Assembly (NCBI RefSeq): GCF_007644105.1
Contig: NZ_VFAC01000013.1
Span: 28,632-92,631, forward strand
DNA: 64,000 nt
Direction: 5' to 3'
Source of the DNA: Elioraea rosea
Lineage (GTDB): Bacteria; Pseudomonadota; Alphaproteobacteria; Acetobacterales; Acetobacteraceae
The position numbers and the translations under genes were made by a program. Below, piece after piece: positions 1 to 8,937 of the stretch. Numbering within the stretch: the stretch's first letter is position 1; the number at the start of each line of letters is the position of its first letter. The notes under the pieces were generated by a model. It was not told the DNA's origin. It was given only the letters and a program-made list of their open reading frames with translations, and searched no databases.

Positions 1-2774
1 TCGACGGGAACCTCGATCGTCACGCCACCTTCCGGCACCTCGAGCGTGCGGATCAGGTGAACACGGTCGGTCAGAACGGTGAGGGTGGCGCGCCCGGCAA
101 AGGGGGCGGCGATGCGCACGCGTGCGGCGTCGCCCGGTGCATACAGGGAACGATCCGCTGCCACATCGAGAAGGTCTGGCGTATCGCCCGCGCCGGCGGA
201 GGGAACGAAGCCCGCCCGGAACCGCACGGAGGTGGCGGCAAGGCTGTCGGCGTCCGATACCTCGATGCGATAGCGGCCCCAGTCGAGCGTCGCAGCGAAG
301 CGCGCCGGCACGCCTGGCGTGACGGCGAGCTCGGTCGCCTGAACCGGCTCGTCGCGCCATACCGTCTCATAGCGGGCGATGCGCTCGCGGAGAACGATCC
401 GCCAGTCCGGGCGCTCGCGCACGAGCCGCAGCCTGAGCCGCGGCGCGGCGACAGGCCTTCCCTCGGCGTCGAAGGCGGCAACCTCGAACCCAGCCTCGGT
501 GTTGGCGGCAACCGCGCCGCCCTCGAACAGCGGCCGGATGCCGATGAAGGGGCCTTGGCTGCGCACGGGGAAGTCGACGGTCGTGCGCGTCGGCCGGCCG
601 CCCGGTTCGGTGACGGCGACAGAAAGCGTCGCGCGCAAAGGGCGCGTCGTGTCGGGCGCGCGCGGCAGCAATACCGGCGCGGCCGTCCGCCCCGCGGAGT
701 CGGTATCGGGGATCGCGACATCCGTCCGAAGCGGCTCCGGCGCGTCCTCCACGAGCCCGAAGCGCCACCCTGCCAGCGCGGGGAAGGGGTTCGGGTCAGG
801 CACTACGAGAAGCTCGCCGCTCGCCGCGAGCCCCGAGGCCGGCGCGCCGTAGAGGAAACGCGCGGTGACCGGCACGGACAGCGGCATGCCGGGGATGAGA
901 GCCCCGGGCGCGGCAAGCTCGACCGCGAGGCGATCGGGCACGAAATCCTCGACGCGGAACGACGCGCGGCCGATCGGCGTCGCGGCAGGATCGGCCAGAA
1001 GCTCGATCGTCCAGCCGCCCTGCGGCGCGCCGGCGGCGAGCGGCAGGGCGAGATGGATCGCCCCGCCGGGCCCGCGCTGCGGAACCGTCTCGGACGCGAT
1101 CGTTCCGTTCGGGCGCCGGAGTCGGACCGTGACGGGAACGTCCGCCACCGCGCCCGCGCCGGTGCGGAGAAGGGCGAGCAGGTTCACCGTCTCGCCCGCG
1201 CGGTAGATGCCGCGCTCGGTCCACGCCCAGGCATCGAGCGGGCCGGGATGCGGCCGGCCTTCGACGCCGCGATCGGAGAGATCGAACGCCGCGAGCGCGA
1301 GGTCGAGAAAGGCAAGGTCGCCCCCCTCCGCGCGGGCGACGACGTGGCTCGGCGCAGCGCCGCCACGGCCGCGTGTCAGCGGCGCGGGAAAGCGGGCCAC
1401 GCCGTCCGCATCGGTCGCCACGGCGGCGAGCTCGTCATTGGCGCGCGAGATCAAGGCCACGCGCAGGCCCTCGAGCGGCCGCGGATCACCCAGGCCGCGG
1501 GCAAGCACCGTCACGCCATCGGCGCCGCGCAGCGCGGTGAGGCCGATATCGGTCACCACGAGCCACTGCGTTGCGAGCTCGCCCCAGCGCTGGACGGGCG
1601 TTCCGTCGCCCGCGGTCGCGGTGAGCGCGAACAGCCCAGGCGCGGCGTTGCCGAGCATCGGGGCAAGGTCGAGCGTGGTGCGCGCGGCGACGTTGCGCTG
1701 CCAGGACGGAATGCTCAGCGTGCCTTCCCAGACGAGCGTGCCGCGGCCTTCCGCCAGTTCGTTCGCCGCCCAGGTGCCGAGTGGCTTCAGGACGCGCCCG
1801 TCGGGCCCAAGCTCGAGGCCGAGATTGCGCTCGCCCACCCGGTACAGCTTGAGCGCCACGGCGGAGAGATTGACGGTGCCGACGGTCATGCGCGGGGCAT
1901 CGCCGCGCGGCAGGATGAAGGCGCCAGACTGCAGGATGACGCGCGGCGCGCGGTCCGGCATCGCGATCTCGAGCGTCACGTCGCGAGCGAGCCGCACGTC
2001 GTCCTCGCCAGGCAGGCCCTGACGGAGCGTGATGCGCCAGGTGCGGCCATGCGCGAGGCCCGCGACGCAGAGGCGCTGCTCCTCGCGGGTGACGGAAGCC
2101 GCGGGCACACCGTCGGCGCGCACCCAGTCTGCCCAAACGACATCGCGCCGCGGCGAGAGAACGCCGGCGAACTCGATGCAGGCGCGCGGCGGGTCGCTCT
2201 CCGGCTCGGCGGCGATGCGCCGGACGGTGAGGCCGGCCGCGCGGCGAAGGGCGGCGAGGCGTTGCCGGTGCGCTTCGTTTCCGGGGTCGCGTTCGAGCAC
2301 GGCCGCCATCGCATCGGCCGCGAGGCCCGGGCGGTTCAGCGTGGTGGCGAGGATATCGGAGATGCGCAGCAGCGAGGGGATTTCCGGCGCGCCGGCGGGA
2401 ACGTCCATGAAGGCCTGCCACGCCGCCTGCAGCGCGCGGTCGCCATCGGGCGGGCTGCGACGCTGCCAGGCCTCGGCGAGCCGGAGCCAGAGCGCCTCCC
2501 CCGCCTGGCCAAGAGCGATGCGCGCCTCGAGGGCGGGAATGAGAGCGGCCCAGTCGTTTCGCGCCGCGGCCTCGGCCACCCGGCGGTCGGCCGCCTCGCG
2601 GCCCTGGGCGGTCGGCGGCGCTGCCGGCCGCAGGCTCTGCGCGTAGGCATCGGAATCGCGCTGCAGGCCCGGGATCTCGAAGGCGGCGGCAGGGGCGGCA
2701 AGAAGCGGGGGCAGAACGAGGAAGGCGAGCACGAGGCGGCGCGCAAGGCGCCCGGCTTGCTGGAGGCTCCGCAT
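1..2774 (-). CDS. Alpha-2-macroglobulin family protein (YfaS-like), 3' end outside window
   Basis: About 924 residues are visible; the C-terminal half, where any thioester motif and the complement-like domain would lie, is beyond the left edge. In this family large secreted or lipid-anchored proteins trap proteases in the periplasm. The start at 2774 has a GAGGA eight bases upstream; an in-frame ATG at 2783 has poorer spacing. The N-terminus is a signal peptide (basic MRSLQQAGRLARR, then a hydrophobic run ending in AAPAAA). About 150 helical residues follow, then repeated beta-sandwich (MG) domains with family phrases such as GAFILPRGDAPRMTVG and WTERGIYRAGETVNLLALLR. Many bacteria place pbpC next to this gene; that neighbour would be off-window. 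The long open frame on the opposite strand is a G+C artefact. Confidence 0.85.
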   Translation of the reverse strand, partial: MRSLQQAGRLARRLVLAFLVLPPLLAAPAAAFEIPGLQRDSDAYAQSLRPAAPPTAQGREAADRRVAEAAARNDWAALIPALEARIALGQAGEALWLRLAEAWQRRSPPDGDRALQAAWQAFMDVPAGAPEIPSLLRISDILATTLNRPGLAADAMAAVLERDPGNEAHRQRLAALRRAAGLTVRRIAAEPESDPPRACIEFAGVLSPRRDVVWADWVRADGVPAASVTREEQRLCVAGLAHGRTWRITLRQGLPGEDDVRLARDVTLEIAMPDRAPRVILQSGAFILPRGDAPRMTVGTVNLSAVALKLYRVGERNLGLELGPDGRVLKPLGTWAANELAEGRGTLVWEGTLSIPSWQRNVAARTTLDLAPMLGNAAPGLFALTATAGDGTPVQRWGELATQWLVVTDIGLTALRGADGVTVLARGLGDPRPLEGLRVALISRANDELAAVATDADGVARFPAPLTRGRGGAAPSHVVARAEGGDLAFLDLALAAFDLSDRGVEGRPHPGPLDAWAWTERGIYRAGETVNLLALLRTGAGAVADVPVTVRLRRPNGTIASETVPQRGPGGAIHLALPLAAGAPQGGWTIELLADPAATPIGRASFRVEDFVPDRLAVELAAPGALIPGMPLSVPVTARFLYGAPASGLAASGELLVVPDPNPFPALAGWRFGLVEDAPEPLRTDVAIPDTDSAGRTAAPVLLPRAPDTTRPLRATLSVAVTEPGGRPTRTTVDFPVRSQGPFIGIRPLFEGGAVAANTEAGFEVAAFDAEGRPVAAPRLRLRLVRERPDWRIVLRERIARYETVWRDEPVQATELAVTPGVPARFAATLDWGRYRIEVSDADSLAATSVRFRAGFVPSAGAGDTPDLLDVAADRSLYAPGDAARVRIAAPFAGRATLTVLTDRVHLIRTLEVPEGGVTIEVPV

Positions 2775-2831
2775 GGCACGCATCCTCGTTCGGCACCCGG
2801 AAGGTGCTGGGAGGCAAAGGATTGCAGAGGC

Positions 2832-2860
2832 GGGGAGGCGGCGTCCACCGCCGCCGCCCC
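2832..2860 (-). terminator. Hairpin downstream of mscL, possible terminator
   Basis: GGCGGCG at 2837-2843 pairs with CGCCGCC at 2849-2855 around a five-base loop, and GGGG/CCCC extends the stem past one mismatch. It lies just beyond the mscL stop and before the macroglobulin start. There is no T tract, so intrinsic termination is only inferred. Confidence 0.35.
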
Positions 2861-2876
2861 GCTTGCCCCGCGCTGC

Positions 2877-3338
2877 CTAGGGCTGTGGCGTGCGCGACTT
2901 CAGGAGATCGCGGATTTCCGCCAGAAGCACCTCGCTGGTCGTCGGCCCCGGCGGCGGTGCGTCGGGCTGCTTCTCCTTGAAGCGCGACAGCACCTTGATC
3001 AGCCAGAAGATCGCGAAGCCGACGATGATGAAATTGATGCAGGCGTTGATGAACACGCCGATGGCGATGACCGCCGCACCACCCTCGCGCGTTGCCTCCA
3101 GCGTCGCCTGGCGCTCGCCCGAGAGCACGATGAAGAGGTTGGAGAAGTCGATCCCGCCCAACAGCATGCCAAGGAGCGGGTTGAAGATGTCGGTGACGAG
3201 CGAGCCGACGATCGCCGTGAACGCCGCCCCGATGATGATGCCGACGGCGAGGTCGATCACGTTGCCGCGCATGATGAAGGCCTTGAACTCCTTCACCCAG
3301 GCTGGCTGCGACGGCAGGTGCTGCAAGGGAGTCTGCAT
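2877..3338 (-). CDS. mscL: Large-conductance mechanosensitive channel MscL
   Basis: 153 residues, the usual MscL size. The homopentameric inner-membrane channel opens under membrane tension to release solutes during hypo-osmotic shock. The first helix is the canonical pore segment (FKAFIMRGNVIDLAVGIIIG), followed by a periplasmic loop, a second helix (AVIAIGVFINACINFIIVGF) and a charged cytoplasmic C-terminal helix (EVLLAEIRDLL). The frame stays open upstream, but the ATG at 3338 follows a good GGGAGAGGGAA site and gives the family's N-terminal amphipathic helix. It is a single gene with no evident operon partners. Confidence 0.97.
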   Translation of the reverse strand: MQTPLQHLPSQPAWVKEFKAFIMRGNVIDLAVGIIIGAAFTAIVGSLVTDIFNPLLGMLLGGIDFSNLFIVLSGERQATLEATREGGAAVIAIGVFINACINFIIVGFAIFWLIKVLSRFKEKQPDAPPPGPTTSEVLLAEIRDLLKSRTPQP

Positions 3339-3524
3339 TTCCCTCTCCCGATGTTCTTGTTCCGGCATGATGGCCTGGGGGCAAGTTAAGACCGTGGGCG
3401 GCGGGCCCGGCAAGCACGCGCTCCGCCCCGGCGCTCCGCCCTGCCCTGCGGCAACGCCGATGTCCCGAAGCGGCCGGGAACGCTATGGTCGCGGCCAACC
3501 GCTGCACCAGGGAGATTTGGTCAA

Positions 3525-5132
3525 TTGCAGACGACAACGGCCGCCGATGCCATTGCCGCGGGTCTTGCCTCGCTCGGGGTGCGGCGGATGTTCGGCATGC
3601 CGGGCGGCGGCTCAAGCCTCGATCTCATCGTCGCGGCCGAGCGGCAGGGCATTGCCTTCACGCTGGCGCGGCAGGAGAGCGGGGCGATGTTCATGGCCGC
3701 CGCCGCCGCGGAGGTCTCGGGGCGTCCCTCTGTCGTGCTGGTCACGCGCGGGCCCGGCGTCGCGGCCTCCGTCACCGGTCTCGCCCATGCCGACCTCGAC
3801 CGTTGCCCGGTCCTCCTGGTGTCGGACGGATTCACGCCCGGCCAGCGCCGCTACGTGACCCACCAGGTGATCGACCATGGCGCGATCGCCGCGCCGCTGG
3901 TGCGCGGCCGGGCCATCGCGGAAGGGCCGGACGCCGCGACCTGCCTCGCCCGGCTCGCCGCGGCGATGGAAGGCCCCTGCCGCGGCCCAGCACTTCTCGA
4001 GATCACTGACGAGGCGACCAGGGTGCAGGCCGCCCCGGCCGCGATCACCACGCCGCCGACAGCCGCGCCGCCCCGCGAGGCGGTTGAGCAGGCACGCCGT
4101 CTTCTTTCTGGGGCGCAACGGCCCGCCATCATCGCCGGCCTCGAGGCGCGTGACGCGGCGCCGGAGCTCCGGACGCTCGCGCGCGCCCTCGGCGCACCGG
4201 TGTTCGTCACCTACAAGGCAAAGGGCGTCGTTGGCGACGCGGACGGGCTGTTCGCGGGCGTGTTCACCGGCGGGGCCGCCGAGGCAGCACTTCTCGCCGA
4301 GGCAGACCTGATCCTGCTCGCGGGCGCCGACCCGGTGGAGTTCATCCCGCAGCGGTGGCGATACCCCGCGCCGGTCATCGACATCGCGCGCTTCCCGCGC
4401 AGCCCGCACTACGTCACCCCGGCCGCGGACCTGATCGGCGATGTCGGGGCAAGCCTTGCCGCGCTCGCCCCCGAAGCACGACCCTCGGAGTGGTCCCCCG
4501 GCAGGATCGCCGCCTCGGTGTCGGCCTGGCGCGGTGCGCTTGCCACGCGGGCGAACGGACCGCGCCCGGCGCCTTCGGAGGTCGTCACGATCGCAGCAGA
4601 CGCGGCACGCGCCGCCTCGATCAACCCGCGCGTGACGGTCGATGCCGGTGCGCACATGTTCAGCGCCACGAGCTTCTGGCCGGCGCGCGAACCGAATGAC
4701 CTGCTGATCTCGAATGGGCTCGCCACGATGGGCTTCGCGCTTCCGGCGGCGATCGGCGCCGCGCTTGCCGAGCCGGGGCGGCGAACGGTCGCCTTCACCG
4801 GCGATGGCGGGCTGATGATGTGCCTCGGCGAGATCGCGACCGCGGTCGAGAACCGGCTGCCCATCGTCGTCGTCGTGTTCAATGACGGGCGGCTGAGCTT
4901 GATCGAGCTCAAGAAGGCAGGCAGGCCGGTGCCGGACGAGAGCCTCGGCTGGGCGCATCCCGGCTTCGCGGAGGTGGCGCGCGGCCTCGGCTGCCGGGGC
5001 GCCACGGTGGAGACGGCCGAGTCCTATCGCGCGGCGCTCGACGAGGCCTTCGCTCAGGATGGCCCGAGCGTGATCGACGTGCGGATCGACCCCTCGGCCT
5101 ATCCCGCGCAGATCGCCGCCATCCGCGGATGA
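3525..5132 (+). CDS. Thiamine diphosphate-dependent enzyme, acetolactate synthase large-subunit-like
   Basis: 535 residues with the three-domain fold of ThDP decarboxylases and synthases: PYR domain (1-165) with the cofactor-activating glutamate E51 in ARQESGAMF, a central domain (about 185-320), and a PP domain carrying the Mg-ThDP motif from GDGG (about 426) to NDG (about 453). The start is TTG at 3525 with GGGAG upstream; no ATG suits the fold. No small regulatory subunit (ilvN) is adjacent, so it is unlikely to be the biosynthetic acetolactate synthase. A catabolic 2-oxoacid decarboxylase or lyase is as likely. The substrate cannot be read from the sequence. It converges on a SnoaL-like gene. 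Confidence 0.85.
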   Translation: MQTTTAADAIAAGLASLGVRRMFGMPGGGSSLDLIVAAERQGIAFTLARQESGAMFMAAAAAEVSGRPSVVLVTRGPGVAASVTGLAHADLDRCPVLLVSDGFTPGQRRYVTHQVIDHGAIAAPLVRGRAIAEGPDAATCLARLAAAMEGPCRGPALLEITDEATRVQAAPAAITTPPTAAPPREAVEQARRLLSGAQRPAIIAGLEARDAAPELRTLARALGAPVFVTYKAKGVVGDADGLFAGVFTGGAAEAALLAEADLILLAGADPVEFIPQRWRYPAPVIDIARFPRSPHYVTPAADLIGDVGASLAALAPEARPSEWSPGRIAASVSAWRGALATRANGPRPAPSEVVTIAADAARAASINPRVTVDAGAHMFSATSFWPAREPNDLLISNGLATMGFALPAAIGAALAEPGRRTVAFTGDGGLMMCLGEIATAVENRLPIVVVVFNDGRLSLIELKKAGRPVPDESLGWAHPGFAEVARGLGCRGATVETAESYRAALDEAFAQDGPSVIDVRIDPSAYPAQIAAIRG

Positions 5133-5136
5133 CCGG

Positions 5137-5598
5137 TCAGGATCGCGCGGGCTTGGTGCCGTAGGACCGGTCCGGCGTGCCGCGGAAGAGCGACATATGC
5201 GTGTGCGTCGCGACCCAGGGGTCTCCCGGGCGGTCGCGGCGAAACGAAACGGTCGCGCGGCCGCGGCGGTCGAACCTCGTGCCGTCCTCGCGGTAGCCGG
5301 TCGAATCCCAAACGCCCATGCCGACGGCGAACAGCCGGTCGGGCGAGACGAGCGCGCGCACGCCGTCGAGCCGCCAGGCGAAGCCGTCGATCGTTCCCCA
5401 GACGTTCCGCCACTGCTCGCCTTCGGCACCATCGCGGCCATCGATGAAGTCGGTGAAGGTGCCGAAGGCGATCAGGTCGGGCGCGAACAGGTGGCGCGCT
5501 GCGGCATAGTCCACCGCCTCGACGTGGCGGGCGAGCTCGGCGAACCACGCCTTCACCCCCGCGAGGTCCGCCTCCGCCGCCACACGCTCTTCCGCCAT
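5137..5598 (-). CDS. SnoaL-like / NTF2-fold protein
   Basis: 153 residues with the cone-shaped alpha+beta NTF2 fold pattern: an N-terminal helix (VKAWFAELARHVEAVDYAAA), a short strand-turn (FAPDLIAFGTFTDFIDGRD), then four beta strands ending in VATHTHMSLFRG. Relatives (DUF4440/SnoaL groups) include small hydrolases, isomerases and ligand-binding proteins, so no reaction is assigned. The start at 5598 is an ATG preceded by GGAGAACC. Only four bases separate its stop from that of the convergent ThDP enzyme, leaving no room for a terminator. Confidence 0.7.
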   Translation of the reverse strand: MAEERVAAEADLAGVKAWFAELARHVEAVDYAAARHLFAPDLIAFGTFTDFIDGRDGAEGEQWRNVWGTIDGFAWRLDGVRALVSPDRLFAVGMGVWDSTGYREDGTRFDRRGRATVSFRRDRPGDPWVATHTHMSLFRGTPDRSYGTKPARS

Positions 5599-5749
5599 GC
5601 CCGGTTCTCCATCCGCCTCTTCGAGGGGTGGGACGATGACAGCCAGAGGCTCCGCGGCAAAGCCCGCGCGACAGGAAGGTGGTCATTGCGGCGCCGCGAG
5701 CGGCCGTGCCACTAATCGGTACACCCAAATAACCAGGGAGGACGGGCGA

Positions 5750-6823
5750 ATGGTCCATCTGTCACGGGCGGTGAGGGGCATCGGCGCCGCTGCCATCGTC
5801 GCGGCCACGCTTGCCGCTGCGCCGGCCGGCGCGCAGGAACGCGTGCGCTGGGGCGTGCCGATCGCGTTCGGATCGAACCTCACCGCGCTGGGCGACACGC
5901 TTCCCTACGTCGCGCAGCAGCTCAACCGGATGTCCGGCGGGCGCATCAACTTCATCGTGCAGGAGCCGGGCTCGGTCATTCCGGCTCTCGGCGTGTTCGA
6001 CGCGGTGAGCGAAGGTAAGGTCGACGCCGGCTATTCCTGGATGGGCTACGAGATCGGCAAGGTGCCGTCCTCGGCGCTCTACGGCGCCACGCCGTTCGGG
6101 ATGGAGGCGCTCGAATTCTCCGCCTGGTATTGGTTCCATGGCGGCAAGGACATGCTGCTCGAGATCTACGCGCGCCACAACATCGTTCCGATCTTCTGCG
6201 GCGCGATCGCACCGGAGGGGGCAGGCTGGTTCCGCCAGCAGATCACCAATCTCGACCAGGTGCGCGGCCTGCGCTTCCGTGCCGCGGGCCTCGGCGGGCG
6301 CATCTGGGAGCGCGTCGGCGCCTCGGTGCAGCTCATTCCGGGCCCCGAGCTCTACCAAGCGCTCGAGCGCGGCGTGCTCGACGGAACCGAGTTCAGCCTG
6401 CCGACGGTCGACGAGCAGCTCGGCTTCCAGCGCGTGGCGAAGTTCCTGCACCTTCCCGGCTTCCACCAGCCGACCACGAACCAGTTCCTCTATGTGAACA
6501 AGGGCGTGTGGGACAAGCTGCAGGAGCCCACCAAGGCGATGATCGAGACCGCCTGCCAGGCCGGCGTCGCCTTCGCGATGGCGCGCGCCGAGGCACTGCA
6601 GGGCGCTGTTCTCGCCAAGTTCAAGGCAGAGGGCGTGACCGTCGCGCGGCTGCCGGAGGACGTGCTGAAGCGGCTGCAGGAAGCGACCAACGCGGTGCTC
6701 GACGAGCAGGCCGCGCGCGATGCCGACTTCAAGCGCGTTCTCGACAGCATGCGGAAGTTCCAGGACGAACATCAGGCCTGGAAGCAGCTCGGCTACCTCC
6801 CGCGCGACTGGCCGATCCGCTGA
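5750..6823 (+). CDS. TRAP transporter substrate-binding protein DctP (TakP-like), system 1
   Basis: 357 residues. This is the periplasmic receptor of a sodium-dependent TRAP system for organic acids. It has a signal peptide (hydrophobic AAAIVAATLAAAPAGA cleaved before QERV). The ligand-arginine region is GLRFRAAGLGG, followed by the family segment YQALERGVLDGTEF and late VNKGVWDKL. The order resembles receptors for 2-oxo and other carboxylic acids; the ligand itself is inferred. The frame is open upstream, but ATG 5750 follows an excellent AGGGAGGAC site and begins the signal peptide. It is the first gene of a P-Q-M operon. Confidence 0.93.
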   Translation: MVHLSRAVRGIGAAAIVAATLAAAPAGAQERVRWGVPIAFGSNLTALGDTLPYVAQQLNRMSGGRINFIVQEPGSVIPALGVFDAVSEGKVDAGYSWMGYEIGKVPSSALYGATPFGMEALEFSAWYWFHGGKDMLLEIYARHNIVPIFCGAIAPEGAGWFRQQITNLDQVRGLRFRAAGLGGRIWERVGASVQLIPGPELYQALERGVLDGTEFSLPTVDEQLGFQRVAKFLHLPGFHQPTTNQFLYVNKGVWDKLQEPTKAMIETACQAGVAFAMARAEALQGAVLAKFKAEGVTVARLPEDVLKRLQEATNAVLDEQAARDADFKRVLDSMRKFQDEHQAWKQLGYLPRDWPIR

Positions 6824-6869
6824 GCCGCGCCGGCGACGCCCGGGCGGCCGAGGGAAAAGGGGGGAGGCC

Positions 6870-7472
6870 GTGACGCAGTTCGTCGGACTGCAAGAGGGCG
6901 CCGAGGCAAAAGGATATCTCGCGGGGCTTCCCCCCTGCCCCGCCGCCGATGCGATCGAGCGTGCCGTGCTGCTCGTCGGCAAGATCTTCGCCTTCGCCTG
7001 GCTTCTGCTCGTGCTGGTGATCATGGTCGGCGTGCTCGAGCGCTACGCCCCGCCGATCACGCGGGTGATGGCGATGATTTTCGGCTCGAACCCGGGAACG
7101 GCGCTGACGGAACTCCAGTGGCACCTCTACGCCGCGGGGTTCCTCGTCGCGATTCCCTTCGCGATGGTGCGCGGCAACCATGTGCGGATCGACGTGCTGG
7201 CCGAGCACTTTCCGCTTCGCCGCAAGGCGTGGATCGAGTTCCTCGGCACACTGCTGTTCCTGATCCCCTTCTGCGTGTTCGTGCTGATCCATGCCGCTCC
7301 CTTCGTCGAGCGCTCGATCACGCTCAACGAGGTCTCGCCTTCGCCGGGGGGGCTTGGGGGGCGCTGGATCATCAAGAGCTTCATGATCGTCTCGTTCCTG
7401 CTCCTGCTCGCCGCAGCGCTCGCGCGGCTGTTGCGCGTGGCGAACTTCCTCTTCCGCCAGCGCGCCGCCTGA
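6870..7472 (+). CDS. TRAP transporter small permease DctQ, system 1
   Basis: 200 residues with four predicted membrane helices, including FAFAWLLLVLVIMVGVLERY and the C-terminal FMIVSFLLLLAAALARLLRV. The conserved DctQ motif is LQWHLYAAGFLVAIPFAMV followed by NHVRIDVL. DctQ pairs with DctM in the inner membrane. The chosen GTG at 6870 has GGGGAGG four bases upstream; longer starts would overlap the receptor gene and add a non-protein-like basic stretch. It lies 46 bases after the receptor and 21 before DctM. Confidence 0.93.
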   Translation: MTQFVGLQEGAEAKGYLAGLPPCPAADAIERAVLLVGKIFAFAWLLLVLVIMVGVLERYAPPITRVMAMIFGSNPGTALTELQWHLYAAGFLVAIPFAMVRGNHVRIDVLAEHFPLRRKAWIEFLGTLLFLIPFCVFVLIHAAPFVERSITLNEVSPSPGGLGGRWIIKSFMIVSFLLLLAAALARLLRVANFLFRQRAA

Positions 7473-7493
7473 CGCGGCGAGGGACCCCACACC

Positions 7494-8867
7494 ATGCTCG
7501 AAACCTACGAGCTTCTCGTCATCATCCTGCTCGCGAGCTTCATCCTTCTGATCTTCACCGGCTACCCCATCGCCTGGGTGCTCGCCGGCGTGTCGTTCTG
7601 GTTCGTCGTCATCGCGATCTACGGCAGCGAGTATGCCGACCTCGACACCTACCTGCTGACGAGCTGGGCGCGGTTCTCCGTCATCGTCGACCGAATATGG
7701 TCGCAGATGCAGAACTCGGTGCTCGTCGCCCTGCCGATGTTCGTGTTCATGGGGCTGATGCTCGACCGGTCCGGCGTGGCCGACCGGCTGATGCAGTCCT
7801 TCACGCGTCTTTTCGGCAGCCTGCAGGGCGGACTCGCCATCGCGGTATGCTGCATCGGCATCCTGCTTGCGGCCTCGACGGGCATCGTCGGCGCCTCGGT
7901 GGTGCTGCTCGCGACGCTGTCGATGCCGCTGATGCTGGCCTATTCCTACTCCAAGCGCCTCGCGGCCGGGGTGATCGCCGCGTCCGGCACGCTCGGGATC
8001 CTGATCCCGCCCTCGATCATGCTCGTCATCATGGCCGACCAGCTTGCCATGAGCGTGGGCGACCTGTTCATGGGCGCGATGATCCCGGGGCTTCTGCTCG
8101 GCGTGCTCTACATGCTCTACGTCATCGTGGTGACGCATCTTTTCCCCGGCATGGGCCCGCCGCCGGCGGATGCGCCACCGATGACGGCGCGCATCGTGCT
8201 CGATGCGCTTCTCTCGATGGCAGCGCCCGCGGCGCTGATCCTCGCCGTGCTCGGCACGATCTTCTTCGGCATCGCGACCGCGACCGAGGCCTCGGGCGTC
8301 GGCGCGTTCGGGGCGATGCTGCTCGCGGCCTGGAATCGCCGGCTCGACTGGCGCTGCATCAAGGACGTGTCCTACGAGACGGCCGCGACCACCGCGTTTA
8401 TCATGGCGATCTTCCTCGGCGCCTCGGCCTTCGCCCTGGTGATGCGCAACCTCGGCGGCGACGAGTTCATCGCGCACATGCTCCGCTCGCTGCCGTTCGG
8501 GCCCGAGGGGATCATCATCGTCATCCTCGGCATCGCCTTCGTCGCAGGCTTCTTCCTCGACTGGCTCGAGATCAGCCTGATCTTCCTGCCGCTCGTGGCG
8601 CCGGTGGTGAAGGCGCTCGGCTTCGACCCCGTGTGGTTCGTGGTCGTGTTCGCGGTGATGCTCCAGACCTCCTTCCTCACCCCGCCTGTCGGGTTCAGCC
8701 TCTTCTATCTCAAGGGCGTGGTGCCGAAGGAGGTCAGCACCCGGGACATCTACCTCGGCATCCTTCCCTTCGTCGCGATCCAGCTTCTCTGCGTGTTCCT
8801 GGTGTTCGAGTTCCCCGAACTTGCCCTCTGGCTGCCGAGGGAGGTCTATGGCGGGGCTGCCCGGTAG
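7494..8867 (+). CDS. TRAP transporter large permease DctM, system 1
   Basis: 457 residues with about 12 membrane helices; the sodium-coupled transport subunit. DctM signatures include LALPMFVFMGLMLDRSG-type text near residue 85, ASTGIVGASVVLL, and SGTLGILIPPSIMLVIM. The C-terminal part has DWLEISLIFLPLVAPVVK and SFLTPPVGFSLFYLKG, which are typical of the family. The ATG at 7494 follows GCGAGGGACC. A GAAA-loop hairpin follows the stop codon, so the operon probably ends here. Confidence 0.95.
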   Translation: MLETYELLVIILLASFILLIFTGYPIAWVLAGVSFWFVVIAIYGSEYADLDTYLLTSWARFSVIVDRIWSQMQNSVLVALPMFVFMGLMLDRSGVADRLMQSFTRLFGSLQGGLAIAVCCIGILLAASTGIVGASVVLLATLSMPLMLAYSYSKRLAAGVIAASGTLGILIPPSIMLVIMADQLAMSVGDLFMGAMIPGLLLGVLYMLYVIVVTHLFPGMGPPPADAPPMTARIVLDALLSMAAPAALILAVLGTIFFGIATATEASGVGAFGAMLLAAWNRRLDWRCIKDVSYETAATTAFIMAIFLGASAFALVMRNLGGDEFIAHMLRSLPFGPEGIIIVILGIAFVAGFFLDWLEISLIFLPLVAPVVKALGFDPVWFVVVFAVMLQTSFLTPPVGFSLFYLKGVVPKEVSTRDIYLGILPFVAIQLLCVFLVFEFPELALWLPREVYGGAAR

Positions 8868-8868
8868 C

Positions 8869-8888
8869 CCTGGCCCGAAAGGGCCGGG
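8869..8888 (+). terminator. GAAA-tetraloop hairpin after TRAP operon 1
   Basis: CCTGGCCC (8869-8876) pairs with GGGCCGGG (8881-8888) around a GAAA loop, starting two bases after the DctM stop. Only two T residues follow, so it may terminate weakly or protect the 3' end. It abuts the FNR-type box of the next gene. Confidence 0.4.
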
Positions 8889-8902
8889 TTGATCCGCATC
8901 AA
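8889..8902 (+). promoter_or_regulatory. Perfect FNR/ANR-type box upstream of the Crp/Fnr gene
   Basis: TTGATCCGCATCAA is a perfect TTGAT-N4-ATCAA dyad, the consensus for FNR, ANR and DNR regulators. Its centre lies about 42 bases before the start codon of the Crp/Fnr-family gene at 8938. This suggests auto- or cross-regulation. The same dyad with a different spacer occurs before ccoN. Confidence 0.75.
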
Positions 8903-8937
8903 CGCACGCCCCGGCACGATCCTCTACCGATGCGGGC

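Noticed and set aside
57..3389. A 1110-codon open frame on the plus strand across the macroglobulin and mscL genes
   Set aside because: It is antisense to two well-supported genes, is rich in Arg, Gly and Ala with no domain, and arises because stop codons are rare at 70% G+C.
3525..5132. Calling the ThDP enzyme IlvB
   Set aside because: No ilvN or other branched-chain gene is adjacent, and the overall motifs fit many ThDP synthases and decarboxylases.
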